DNA from: Candidatus Peribacteria bacterium
GTDB lineage: Bacteria; Patescibacteriota; Gracilibacteria; UBA1369; 2-02-FULL-48-14
Assembly (NCBI GenBank): GCA_943349825.1
Contig: CALQZQ010000001.1
Span: 186,001 to 250,000 of the forward strand
Length of the DNA stretch: 64,000 nt
Direction of reading: 5' to 3'
Shown here: positions 24,594 through 32,975 of the stretch, in pieces
How the letters are laid out: every line of letters starts with the position of its first letter
How positions within the stretch are numbered: the first letter of the stretch is position 1
Notes under the pieces: generated by a model
The model's input: the letters and a program-made list of their open reading frames with translations, nothing else
Database searches by the model: none
What the model was told of the DNA's origin: nothing
Program-made: the position numbers and the translations under genes

Positions 24594-25153
24594 CTTCCCA
24601 TGTGGCCTGTCATGTAAAGCATGAAGGCTTTGGTGACTGTTTCGTCCGGGCCAAAAGTACCGGAGGTGGAGGAATAAGCTCCTGCGTGGTTCAAGCTTTC
24701 GATGTATTTGTAGTAGGTCGAACTGGGAGAAACGTCTGAGTAGCTGGACGGGGCGGGAATGTAGGCTGCCACGGAATAAATCTTATAAGCGAGTTCAGAA
24801 ACTTCGGCCCTCGTGTAGGCGCCCGTGGGGTCTACTTTATAGCCGAAACTGTCTCCAGAAATCCACCCGTGCGAACAAGCAGTATAATAGTAAGTGGCGT
24901 ACCACTCGGTGCCAGTGATTTTGCTGAAAGTGCATGTGTTCGCGATGCTTAATTCTTCTTCTTCATCCAGCACATCATCCACCAGCATTTTGAGGGCTTC
25001 TGCTTTGGTCAGGGTTGACGTTAGGCCTGTCGTGAATTTTCCTTGCAAATTACTGCCGCTCCTAAATTGGTAAGCGATTAGCAGTACCAAGAAGAGTCCG
25101 CCGGCGAGGAGAGCCAGTTTCTTTTGAAGTGACCATTTTGATCCTTTATTCAT
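24590..25153 (-). CDS. small SLH-like exported protein, paralogue 1
   Basis: A 187-residue protein with an N-terminal membrane anchor (about residues 12-28) and SLH-like modules. One runs from LTKAEALKMLVDDV through the Cys-containing ISGDSFGYKVDPTGAYTRAE, and another from YSDVSPSSTYYKYIESLNHA to VTKAFMLYMTGHM. It is a clear paralogue of the gene at 25230-25760, in tandem. These are probably attached to the envelope. No enzymatic domain is seen. Confidence 0.72.
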   Translation of the reverse strand: MNKGSKWSLQKKLALLAGGLFLVLLIAYQFRSGSNLQGKFTTGLTSTLTKAEALKMLVDDVLDEEEELSIANTCTFSKITGTEWYATYYYTACSHGWISGDSFGYKVDPTGAYTRAEVSELAYKIYSVAAYIPAPSSYSDVSPSSTYYKYIESLNHAGAYSSTSGTFGPDETVTKAFMLYMTGHMGS

Positions 25154-25229
25154 AGATGGAAGTTAGTGGATAATCTGACTGTAACAGTTACATGAGGGGG
25201 ATGACAACGGAGAGATCAACTACTGACCC

Positions 25230-25760
25230 TCAGGGTGCCATGTGACCTGTCATGTAAAGCATGAAGGCTTTGGTGACCGTGTCGCTCAGGCCAAAAGTGC
25301 CGGAAGTGGAGGAAAAGGCTCCCACATGATTCAAGCCTTCGATGCATTTGTAGTAGGTCGAACTAGAAGAAACATCTGTAAAACTGGCTGTACTAGGGCT
25401 GTAGTCCGCCACAGAGTAGACTTTACAAGCCGCTGTGGATATTTCTTCTTTGTTGGCATAGCGCGTCGGATCTGCCCACTCTTCAGAAATCCACCCTTTT
25501 TCGCAAGCAGTGATGTAATAAGAGGAATATTCGGAGCTTACGCTGCTAAAGGTACAGGCCGTGGTAGGCCTTGAACTGGGTTTCGCCTTACCAAGAGCAT
25601 CCTCTACTAACATTTTAAGGGCTTCTGGCTGTGTGAGTGAGGTGGAAAGGCTGGTCGAGGGGGAAAATTTACCTTGAAGTTCTTCGCCCGTTCCGAATTG
25701 ATAGGCCACCATGGTGAGGAGGACTACGAGGAGGCCGGCTAGGAGGAGTTTCTTTTTCAT
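25230..25760 (-). CDS. small SLH-like exported protein, paralogue 2
   Basis: A 176-residue tandem paralogue of the neighbour at 24590-25153. It has the same N-terminal anchor (KKKLLLAGLLVVLLTMVAYQ), the same LTQPEALKMLVEDALGK module and nearly the same C-terminus (TVTKAFMLYMTGHM). The central region, with paired Cys residues, has diverged. Two copies with conserved ends suggest fairly recent duplication of an SLH-type envelope protein. Confidence 0.72.
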   Translation of the reverse strand: MKKKLLLAGLLVVLLTMVAYQFGTGEELQGKFSPSTSLSTSLTQPEALKMLVEDALGKAKPSSRPTTACTFSSVSSEYSSYYITACEKGWISEEWADPTRYANKEEISTAACKVYSVADYSPSTASFTDVSSSSTYYKCIEGLNHVGAFSSTSGTFGLSDTVTKAFMLYMTGHMAP

Positions 25761-25783
25761 ATTTTAAGGTTAGTGGATTGAAA

Positions 25784-26368
25784 TTATACGTGGATGAATT
25801 GATCCTTATGAGCTTTGTACTCGGCTTTGAGCTCCGGCACGGTTTCAGCAAAATAGAGCGTGAGGAGTTTGTCCATTTCTTTGTCTTGCAGATGCTGGAT
25901 GTGCGCGAGGAGATGGATGAAGTGCTTGTTCGTGGTGTCGAGGGCGAGCATTTCGTAAGTGGCCTGTTCGGCGTCGTCCAGTTGGCCCTTGAGCACCATG
26001 TCTTCAATGGCACGTTTTGCGTTTTTAAAATATTCCTTTCGTTCTTTCTTTTGAGAATCCAGGATTTTTTGATGCACTTTTTTGAGCAGAACTTGCAGGC
26101 GATCGGAATCCGGGAAAACACTGAGCAGTTTTTCGTAAATGGCCAAGAGGCCTTGCCAGTCGCCATTCCTTTCCAGGTCGGTTAAAAGTTTCGAGTTCAA
26201 TTTATCGTTGACGTACTCGGCTTGTGCTTCGTGGAGGCGCTCTTTGAAAGTGAGGTCTCCGGGATATTGGCTAAGCGCCTTTTGCGCCGCTACCAGCATG
26301 CCGTCAAAGTTTTTGGCGGTTTCCAGTTTTTTTATTTCGTCGAGAAGCAGACTTTTATTTTTGTCCAT
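25784..26368 (-). CDS. helical-repeat (TPR-like) protein
   Basis: A 194-residue all-helical soluble protein. Repeated helix pairs such as DGMLVAAQKALSQYPGD, DWQGLLAIYEKLLSVFPDS and DDAEQATYEMLALDT have the spacing of tetratricopeptide-like repeats, so it probably acts as a protein-interaction scaffold. A TATAAT box ends exactly 6 nt before its ATG, which suggests its own leaderless promoter despite lying behind the ABC transporter genes. Confidence 0.6.
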   Translation of the reverse strand: MDKNKSLLLDEIKKLETAKNFDGMLVAAQKALSQYPGDLTFKERLHEAQAEYVNDKLNSKLLTDLERNGDWQGLLAIYEKLLSVFPDSDRLQVLLKKVHQKILDSQKKERKEYFKNAKRAIEDMVLKGQLDDAEQATYEMLALDTTNKHFIHLLAHIQHLQDKEMDKLLTLYFAETVPELKAEYKAHKDQFIHV

Positions 26369-26374
26369 CTCCCT

Positions 26375-26380
26375 ATTATA
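26375..26380 (-). promoter_or_regulatory. -10 box for TPR-like gene
   Basis: A perfect TATAAT (26380-26375 on the minus strand) is separated from the ATG at 26368 by AGGGAG only. No strong -35 is seen 17 bp upstream. Transcription would begin at the start codon. Confidence 0.5.
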
Positions 26381-26400
26381 CCTGAATTTCCTGGTTTTTC

Positions 26401-27174
26401 CTAGGTCTTTAGCCCGTAACCTTTCTTCATCATGTGAAGATTGAGCAGCGTGAGCACGATGCAGCAGAGAAGGAGAAAGAGAAGCCCAAAAGCCGGGTTC
26501 AGATCATTGATGCCGTAGAAGCCGTAACGGAAGCCGTCCACCATATAAAGGATGGGATTGAACTTGGAAATGGTCTGCCAAAATGGGGGCAGATGATCGA
26601 TGGAGTAGAAGACTCCCCCAAAATAGGTGAGCGGGGTTAAAATGAAGGTTTGAAAGATGGAAATGTCGTCGAATTTTTTGGCGAAGAGGGCGTTGAGGAA
26701 GCCGGCCAGGGCGAAAAGAAGTGCGGTGAGGACCGCAAAGGCTACAAAATAAAGGGGGTGTGCAATGGTGAAAGGAACGAAGAAAAGTGACATTCCCAGG
26801 ATAAGCAGGCCTACGAGCAGGCCGCGCAGCATCCCACCGAAAGTGTAGCCGAGTAAAATGACTTCATTCGAAACCGAGGCCACGATCATTTCTTCCACGT
26901 TGTGCATGAATTTGCTGCTGAAAAAGGAGCTGACCACATTCGCGAAAGAATTGCTTATGATCCCCATCATGATGAGACCGGGGATGATGTAGCTCATGTA
27001 GCTGATGCCTTTGATTTCACTGATTTGGGAGCCGATGAAGCCGCCGAAAATGATGAAATAAAGCGACTGGTTGATGAGCGGTGGCAGCAAGGTTTGCGCC
27101 CAGATTCGAGTGAAGCGCCCGACTTCTTTGCGGACTATGGTTTCTAGGGCGATTTTTTGGCGCTGAAAGTTCAT
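26401..27174 (-). CDS. ABC-2 type transporter permease
   Basis: A 257-residue permease with six predicted membrane helices and the ABC-2 family pattern, including YIIPGLIMMGIISNSFANVV and a late TPLTYFGGVFYSI segment. It resembles NodJ/YadH-type exporters. Its start overlaps the upstream ATPase gene by 4 bp, forming a two-gene exporter. The substrate is unknown; drugs, lipids and polysaccharides are all known for this class. Confidence 0.88.
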   Translation of the reverse strand: MNFQRQKIALETIVRKEVGRFTRIWAQTLLPPLINQSLYFIIFGGFIGSQISEIKGISYMSYIIPGLIMMGIISNSFANVVSSFFSSKFMHNVEEMIVASVSNEVILLGYTFGGMLRGLLVGLLILGMSLFFVPFTIAHPLYFVAFAVLTALLFALAGFLNALFAKKFDDISIFQTFILTPLTYFGGVFYSIDHLPPFWQTISKFNPILYMVDGFRYGFYGINDLNPAFGLLFLLLCCIVLTLLNLHMMKKGYGLKT

Positions 27175-28079
27175 GAATCGAGGAGGTTGAGGTAAAGCTG
27201 CTCGAGGCGATTGCCCTTGGTATTGAGTTCGACGATGGTGAGGTCTTCGGCTTTGACGGCCTCGAAGAGCGCGCTCAAGGTTTGTTCTTGACCGACGGCT
27301 ACGTTCCAGGAATGCGGGTCCTCGGTGGCTTCGGCCTTAAAACCCTTGAGTTTCAATTTCTCCGGTTTTTGCTTGAAAGTCACCTGGTAAATGGATTCAG
27401 ACATTTCTTGGAGCAAGGAGCGCATGGAACCCTGTTTGATGATTTGTCCATTTTGGATGATGGCGACTTTTTTGCAGAGTTGTTCCGCTTCTTCTAAGTT
27501 GTGTGTAGTGAGTAGGATGGTGGTTCCCTGTTTGTTGAGCTCGCGAAGATAGGCCCACATGCTGTGGCGGAGTTCCACGTCCACGCCGGCGGTGGGTTCA
27601 TCCAAAATAAGGAGTCGTGGGTTATGGACCAGGGCCCGAGCGATCAAGAGGCGACGTTTCATCCCTCCAGACAGGTGCATGGCAGTGCTGTTTCGTTTGT
27701 CCCAGAGTTCGAGGTCTTTCAGAAGTTTTTCGGTCCTTGCTAGCGCTTGTTTTCGAGGTACTCCATAATAACCCGCTTGCGTGACCACGATGTTTTCCAC
27801 TTTTTCGAAAATATTGAAATTGAATTCTTGCGGCACCAAACCGATAGAGTGTTTGGTTTCTTCCGGGTAATCCAAGACTTCTTTGCCAAAGACTTTTTCG
27901 CTACCGCTGCTGCGGTTCACCAGCCCCACGAGAGTTCCGAGCAGCGTGGTCTTGCCGGCACCGTTGGCTCCGAGCAGTGCGTAAAAATCGCCGGATTCCA
28001 CGGTGAGATCGACGCCCTTCAGCGCTTCCACACCCGTAGCGTAGGTTTTGCGAAGTTGATGAATTTCGATGGCGTGCAT
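27171..28079 (-). CDS. ABC transporter ATP-binding protein
   Basis: A 302-residue ATPase paired with the ABC-2 permease. Walker A is GANGAGKTT (about residue 38), the signature is LSGGMKRRLLIARAL, and Walker B is LLILDEPTAGVD. A C-terminal extension of about 80 residues has the DrrA-like form. A TATAGT box ends 7 nt before the ATG within the end of valS, so it may have its own promoter as well as read-through from valS. Confidence 0.92.
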   Translation of the reverse strand: MHAIEIHQLRKTYATGVEALKGVDLTVESGDFYALLGANGAGKTTLLGTLVGLVNRSSGSEKVFGKEVLDYPEETKHSIGLVPQEFNFNIFEKVENIVVTQAGYYGVPRKQALARTEKLLKDLELWDKRNSTAMHLSGGMKRRLLIARALVHNPRLLILDEPTAGVDVELRHSMWAYLRELNKQGTTILLTTHNLEEAEQLCKKVAIIQNGQIIKQGSMRSLLQEMSESIYQVTFKQKPEKLKLKGFKAEATEDPHSWNVAVGQEQTLSALFEAVKAEDLTIVELNTKGNRLEQLYLNLLDS

Positions 28080-28087
28080 GGGCTGTA

Positions 28088-30718
28088 CTATACACCGAGT
28101 TCGCCCAACTGCCCCTTCATTTTTTCCAGTTTTTGCGTGGCGTCTGCTAGTTTAGCCTGCTCTTGGTCGAGCACGGCTTTGGGAGCGTTCTTGGTGAAAC
28201 CCTCGTTGGAGAGTTTGGTGGAAAGGGATTTCAAATAGCCTTCTAGATTGTTGATTTCCTTTTCGAGGCGGAGCTTTTCGGCGCCGAGATCCAGCAGGTC
28301 TGCGAGGGGCAAGTAAATTTCCAAGTCGCCCACAAAAGTAGTGAGGGCTTTGTCGACCTTGGGTCCGGTTTCACTGAGGTCGAGTTGGCCGAGGTTCGCG
28401 AGGCGCTTGATGACTTCGGCTTTATCCTCAACGATTTGTAGGTCTTCGTGAGCATAGACGATGACGTGAATCTTTTTAGTGGCATCCACGTTGCCTTCGG
28501 AGCGCAGGGAACGAATAGCGGTGACGAGGCTCATGATGCGGCTCATTTCGTCAGCTTCGTCGGGGAAATTCCATGCGGGGCTGGTCGTTGGCCAGGTGTG
28601 AGTCATGAGCTGGGAGCCGGGGCGGAGTTCGCTCCAGAGCGCTTCGGTGACGAAGGGCATGAAGGGGTGTAGCAGTGCGAGCGAAGTTTCGAGCACGTGT
28701 TTGAGTACAGCCGGATTTTTAGCCACTTTGCTCATTTCCACGTACCAGTCGCAGTATTCACCCCAGAAGAAGTCGTAGACTTTGAGGCCGGCTTCGGAGA
28801 ATTGGTAGGTTTCGATGAGCGTGGTCACCTGCACGGTGATTTCGTTCAAACGTGTGAGGATCCACTTGTCGGCACGGCTGAGGGCGGCGGAGTCGATGGG
28901 CGCGTCGGTTTCGTCGAGGTTCAAAAGCACAAAACGAGCACCGTTCCATATCTTGTTCACGAAGTTGCGGTAGCCGGCGATTTTTTCTTCGTAAAGACGC
29001 ATGTCGTTGCCCGGCGTGCCGCCGATGATGAGGCTGAGGCGGATGGCGTCGGTGCCGTATTTTTCGATCATGTCCAGCGGATCGATGCAGGTTTCCGGGT
29101 GAGATTTGCTCATTTTTTTGCCACGGATGTCACGGATGAGGCCGTGGAGGTAGACGTCTTTAAAAGGAATGGAGTGTGCTTCGTCGAAACCGGTTTTACG
29201 TAGTGCGTAAGTGGACATCAGAATCATGCGGGCGACCCAGAAAAAGAGGATGTCGTAACCGGTTTCCAGCACGCTGGAGGGCGCGAATTTCATGAGGTCC
29301 GGCGTTTTTTCGGGCCAGCCTAAAGTGGAGAAGGTCCAGAGTCCGGAGGAGAACCAGGTGTCGAGAGTGTCTTCGTCTTGAACCCAGCCTTCGCCCGGGC
29401 TCGTTTCGCCGGCGGCGATTTCCTCGCCCTTGTACCAGACCGGAATGCGGTGTCCCCACCAGATTTGGCGGGAGATGCACCAGTCGCGCAGGTTGTCGAT
29501 CCAGTGAAAGTAGGTTTTTTCAAAACGGTCCGGCACGATGCGAATCATTTTGGAATTCACTACGTCCTGCATGACTTCCTTAATGGAGAGCTTCTTCCCT
29601 TTCCAATCCACAACCGGTTTGTTCACGTCCACGAACCATTGTTTCATGATTTGTGGTTCCACTTTTCCTTTTCCGCGGTAACTCACCGCCACGTTGTGCA
29701 TGTAGTTTTCGTCCGTGGAAACGAGCAGGCCTTTCTCTTTGAGTTTTTCAACAATTTTTGGCCGAGCGTCGTGGATTTTCTCACCCGCGAATTCTCCGGC
29801 GATGGGAAGGAGTCGGCCTTGGGCGTCGATGACCTGAACCTTTTCCAGTTTGTGACGTTCTGCGATTCCAAAATCGGTGGCATCGTGCCAAGGAGTGATG
29901 GTCATGACTCCGGTTCCAAATTCCATATCGATGGCTTCGTCTTTAATGACGGTCGCCGTGGTGGGTCCGTTGATCCACTCGAAAGGGCCGATCTTCTCTC
30001 CGTGTTTGAATTTTTTATAACGAGGATCGTCCGGATGCATCACGACTACTTTGTCTCCGAATTTGGTTTCCGGACGGGAGGTGCCGATTTGGAAGGGTCC
30101 GTATTGAAAGGTGTAGAAGGGCGACTTTTCTTCTTCGTATTCGAGTTCGTCGTCGGCGACGGTGGTTTGCATTTTGGGATCCCAGTTCACAATGCGATCG
30201 CCGCGGTAAATCAAACCGTCTTCGTACATCATTTTAAACAGCGTGTTCACCGCGTGGTTCATGTCTTCGCTGTTGGTGTAGCGTTCACGGCTCCAATCTA
30301 CGCTGGCGCCCATTTTGCGCATTTGGTTGCGGATGGTGTCTTTGCTTTGCTCCACAAAACTGCGGATTTCAGCGAGCAGGCCTTCACGTCCGAGTTCCTG
30401 GCGGGGGTGTTTCATTCCGCCGGTTTGGAGTTTCTTCTCCACCACGGATTGAGTCGCGATTCCCGCGTGATCGGTGCCAGGTAGCCAGAGCGTCGAAAAT
30501 CCCTGCATGCGTTTGAAACGGATAAGGATGTCCTGGAGGGCAAGCATGGTGGCGTGGCCCAGGTGCAGAGTGCCCGTGGCGTTGGGCGGCGGCAACATGA
30601 TGCTGTAAGGCTCTTTTTTGGGGTCGGGATCGGGCGCAAAGGCACCGGACTTCTCCCAGGCTGCGTAGAGCTGGGCTTCGTAATCTTTCGGGCTATAGGC
30701 TTTGGGCAGGTCTTTCAT
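28088..30718 (-). CDS. valS: valyl-tRNA synthetase
   Basis: An 876-residue class I synthetase for valine. HLGH is at residues 52-55 in PPPNATGTLHLGHATML, KMSKS is in RGKKMSKSHPETC near residue 530, and the C-terminus has the coiled-coil (KLRLEKEINNLEGYLKSLS) characteristic of bacterial ValS. An editing domain lies between the two catalytic boxes. It is followed 8 bp later by the ABC ATPase gene. Unlike ileS, no leader peptide is apparent in its short upstream region. Confidence 0.96.
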   Translation of the reverse strand: MKDLPKAYSPKDYEAQLYAAWEKSGAFAPDPDPKKEPYSIMLPPPNATGTLHLGHATMLALQDILIRFKRMQGFSTLWLPGTDHAGIATQSVVEKKLQTGGMKHPRQELGREGLLAEIRSFVEQSKDTIRNQMRKMGASVDWSRERYTNSEDMNHAVNTLFKMMYEDGLIYRGDRIVNWDPKMQTTVADDELEYEEEKSPFYTFQYGPFQIGTSRPETKFGDKVVVMHPDDPRYKKFKHGEKIGPFEWINGPTTATVIKDEAIDMEFGTGVMTITPWHDATDFGIAERHKLEKVQVIDAQGRLLPIAGEFAGEKIHDARPKIVEKLKEKGLLVSTDENYMHNVAVSYRGKGKVEPQIMKQWFVDVNKPVVDWKGKKLSIKEVMQDVVNSKMIRIVPDRFEKTYFHWIDNLRDWCISRQIWWGHRIPVWYKGEEIAAGETSPGEGWVQDEDTLDTWFSSGLWTFSTLGWPEKTPDLMKFAPSSVLETGYDILFFWVARMILMSTYALRKTGFDEAHSIPFKDVYLHGLIRDIRGKKMSKSHPETCIDPLDMIEKYGTDAIRLSLIIGGTPGNDMRLYEEKIAGYRNFVNKIWNGARFVLLNLDETDAPIDSAALSRADKWILTRLNEITVQVTTLIETYQFSEAGLKVYDFFWGEYCDWYVEMSKVAKNPAVLKHVLETSLALLHPFMPFVTEALWSELRPGSQLMTHTWPTTSPAWNFPDEADEMSRIMSLVTAIRSLRSEGNVDATKKIHVIVYAHEDLQIVEDKAEVIKRLANLGQLDLSETGPKVDKALTTFVGDLEIYLPLADLLDLGAEKLRLEKEINNLEGYLKSLSTKLSNEGFTKNAPKAVLDQEQAKLADATQKLEKMKGQLGELGV

Positions 30719-30785
30719 AGTGAAGACAGTAAAACATAAGAGCTTTCAGGAGACAAGCGAGCTGTGCTATACTGTAGAGAGATTT

Positions 30786-31280
30786 ATGAGCCCTTACGAT
30801 GACCATTCCCGGAATCCTGAAAACGCTGCGGACGGCGAGGACGCTGTAGTGCGCATTGATGCGAGCGACGACGCGGCAGATTTAGGGAATGAAATGGCCG
30901 ATGGGATCATTGCAGAGATTGCCGGTGAAAAAGCTGCTGAAAATAAGAAGGATGGCTCTGCGAAATCGGGTCAAGCTCAACAGACCTCTCAGAAAAAAGA
31001 TGATGCCACTACCGATGACCGTTTGGCCCTGCGCGATCGACTTTTAAAGACGGCTCCTCAACAAGGTGCGATGCGTTCGGAGATCGCGAAAGAATTGGAG
31101 GTGAAGAAAGTTCAATTGGAGGCCGACATTCGCGGCTACGAACGCCGCAAGGAATACCATCTGCTCAGTGCAGCCGTGGCTCAGCTTCGCGCCGTGATTC
31201 GCCAAATTGAGCTCGTAGCCCATGCGGGTTACGAGGCGCTCAAAGAAATTTGGCTGAAGGTGGTGCACAAGTTTGCGTGA
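30786..31280 (+). CDS. acidic/coiled-coil protein of unknown function
   Basis: A 164-residue soluble protein I do not recognise. The first half is acidic and low in complexity (DDAADLGNEMADGIIAEI), the middle is rich in Lys/Gln/Ala, and the C-terminal half is predicted helical (ELEVKKVQLEADIRGYERRK). The ATG at 30786 is used because the extended -10 TGCTATACT (30765-30773) lies just upstream; an upstream reading frame start at 30702 lies before that promoter. It is divergent from valS and convergent on the HIT gene. Confidence 0.55.
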   Translation: MSPYDDHSRNPENAADGEDAVVRIDASDDAADLGNEMADGIIAEIAGEKAAENKKDGSAKSGQAQQTSQKKDDATTDDRLALRDRLLKTAPQQGAMRSEIAKELEVKKVQLEADIRGYERRKEYHLLSAAVAQLRAVIRQIELVAHAGYEALKEIWLKVVHKFA

Positions 31281-31310
31281 GTCCCCATGTAGGGCTAGTC
31301 GACACGGAAG

Positions 31311-31343
31311 CGAAAGTCTTTTCATCATGATAAAAAGACTTTC
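31311..31343. terminator. bidirectional terminator
   Basis: A perfect 12 bp inverted repeat (GAAAGTCTTTTT with AAAAAGACTTTC, 9 nt loop) lies between two convergent genes. It ends in T-rich sequence on both strands, so it probably terminates both transcripts. A second small repeat (CCCCGCATGGGG) follows around 31366. Confidence 0.7.
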
Positions 31344-31411
31344 TTTCTAGTTATGGTCTCCTAACCCCGCATGGGGGCCTCCGAGAAAATAGGAAGAAAT
31401 CTCATAAGGCT

Positions 31412-31735
31412 TCACAGCCACCCCATCATGTGGAGGTGCAGGTGGAAGATCACTTGGCCGCCTTTTTCGCCGACGTTGAATTGGAGACGGTAGCCGGCGC
31501 ACTTGTAGCTTTTGGCGAGTTGTTTGCCGACGAAGATGAGATGAGCCACGAGGTCTTTGTCAGACTCTTCCAGGTCTTCGATGCTCGGGATGGGTTTGCG
31601 TGGAATCACCAAAAAGTGGACAGGAGCTTTGGGGTAGATGTCTTTGATGGCGATGCATTTTTCATCTTCAAAGACAAATTCGGCAGGGATTTCCTTGTCG
31701 ATGATTTTTTGAAAAAGAGTTTTTTCCTGAGCCAT
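31412..31735 (-). CDS. HIT-family nucleotide hydrolase (histidine triad)
   Basis: A 107-residue HIT protein of the Hint/PKCI subgroup, which hydrolyses nucleoside phosphoramidates. The histidine triad HLHLHMMGW is at the C-terminus (His98, 100, 102), and CIAIKDIYPKAPVHFLVIPRK fits the family. The ATG at 31735 gives the normal N-terminus MAQEKTLFQKIIDKEIPA; the longer open frame upstream overlaps the next gene and is rejected. Confidence 0.93.
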   Translation of the reverse strand: MAQEKTLFQKIIDKEIPAEFVFEDEKCIAIKDIYPKAPVHFLVIPRKPIPSIEDLEESDKDLVAHLIFVGKQLAKSYKCAGYRLQFNVGEKGGQVIFHLHLHMMGWL

Positions 31736-31752
31736 GGCGCTGGGCTTAAGAA

Positions 31753-32832
31753 TTACTTTTTGCCTTCGTCGAAGGCGTAAACGGCACGACCGACACGCAC
31801 GAAGTGAGGATTCTTTTGAAGATTCAAAGAGATGGTTCCCTTCTTCACACGACGTTGTTTGAGCACGCCTTTGATGATGTCTTGCTTGGTCATGGGGCTC
31901 TTCTTGCGAAGCAGCGCCTCGATGATGTCCGTAACAGTTCCATCTTCGTAACCCCATTCTTTGAGAGCGTAGAGCCCACGGCCCACGAGCACAAAATGAG
32001 GATAGCGAATGAGTTCGTTGTGCACGGCCTGAACGGTCACTTTTTTGTGATCGAAACGGCTTTCCATGATTTTTTTTGCGATGTCCACGAAGTGCATGGG
32101 CTTTTCTTCACGGCGCAGCACGATGAGGGCCTTGTCGCGAATACTCTTAGGATTGATGTGCCTCCACACCATGAGTCCGTAGCCACTTTCGGTTTTCTTC
32201 AAACGTTCATCGATGGCCAAAACGGAAAGGAAAAAGTCGTCGGAAAGATCGAGATCTTGCAAAGCTTTGTGCTTAGACATTGAGCGAAGGATTTCTTCGG
32301 TCGCGAGGATGTCTTTGCTGCTCTTGAGGGATTCGTGAGCGGCATCGAGCACGCTGTGCACTACGGCCGGAGACATGCTGGAAAGGTGCCATGCCAAACG
32401 GTAGAGTCCGTTCTTTTCAATAGAGGTGAGTACCGGGCAAATGGTGAGGCTGAGGCGAACGATGTGTCCATCTACGTCGATGCTCTTTTCGATCATGTCC
32501 AAAATTTTCTTCACGAGGGTGTCTTCCAAAAGCAAGCCTCCGTTTTCACGCAGAATGGCTTCAGCCACTTCGTGGATGTAGTGCAGTTTGCTGCTGGTCA
32601 CCGTGCGGCGCAGTTTGCCGAGAGCGATCTTTTCGATTTGGCGAACACGTTCACGAGTGACATTGAAGGAACGACCGATGCTTTCCAGCGTGCGGCGTTC
32701 TTTATTGTCCAGAGAGAAACGTTGTACGACTACCTCTTTTTCTTTCTCCGTGAGTACCATGAAGATGTCTTCAATGATCTCGGTGAGATTGAGTTTTAAG
32801 ACCGGAGTATTGGCTTTTAAAGCATTGGCCAT
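31753..32832 (-). CDS. sigma region 4 / HARE-HTH transcription protein
   Basis: A 359-residue protein with a sigma-70 region 4 helix-turn-helix at residues 25-77 (TLESIGRSFNVTRERVRQIEK) but no region 2, so it cannot melt a promoter like a normal sigma factor. The rest contains HARE-HTH-like segments (PMHFVDIAKKIMESRFDHKK and PMTKQDIIKGVLKQRR with HFVRVGRAVYAF), the fold found in the RNA polymerase delta subunit. It is probably an RNA-polymerase-associated regulator. It lies upstream of the HIT gene and has its own 140 bp leader region. Confidence 0.8.
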   Translation of the reverse strand: MANALKANTPVLKLNLTEIIEDIFMVLTEKEKEVVVQRFSLDNKERRTLESIGRSFNVTRERVRQIEKIALGKLRRTVTSSKLHYIHEVAEAILRENGGLLLEDTLVKKILDMIEKSIDVDGHIVRLSLTICPVLTSIEKNGLYRLAWHLSSMSPAVVHSVLDAAHESLKSSKDILATEEILRSMSKHKALQDLDLSDDFFLSVLAIDERLKKTESGYGLMVWRHINPKSIRDKALIVLRREEKPMHFVDIAKKIMESRFDHKKVTVQAVHNELIRYPHFVLVGRGLYALKEWGYEDGTVTDIIEALLRKKSPMTKQDIIKGVLKQRRVKKGTISLNLQKNPHFVRVGRAVYAFDEGKK

Positions 32833-32975
32833 ATCGTTTTCAAACGGTTAGAGATGCTTGGACTTGGATGGAATCAAGATATGCATGAGGCCACCTAGCG
32901 TCAATAGAAAATTTATCATTGATTTCGTCAATATTGACACTGAAGCTAGTACCATAATAGTTTTTCCACTATTTG

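Noticed and set aside
31736..31957. Longer N-terminus for the HIT protein
   Set aside because: The extension overlaps the sigma/HARE gene in another frame, is composed of basic low-complexity sequence and has no family match.
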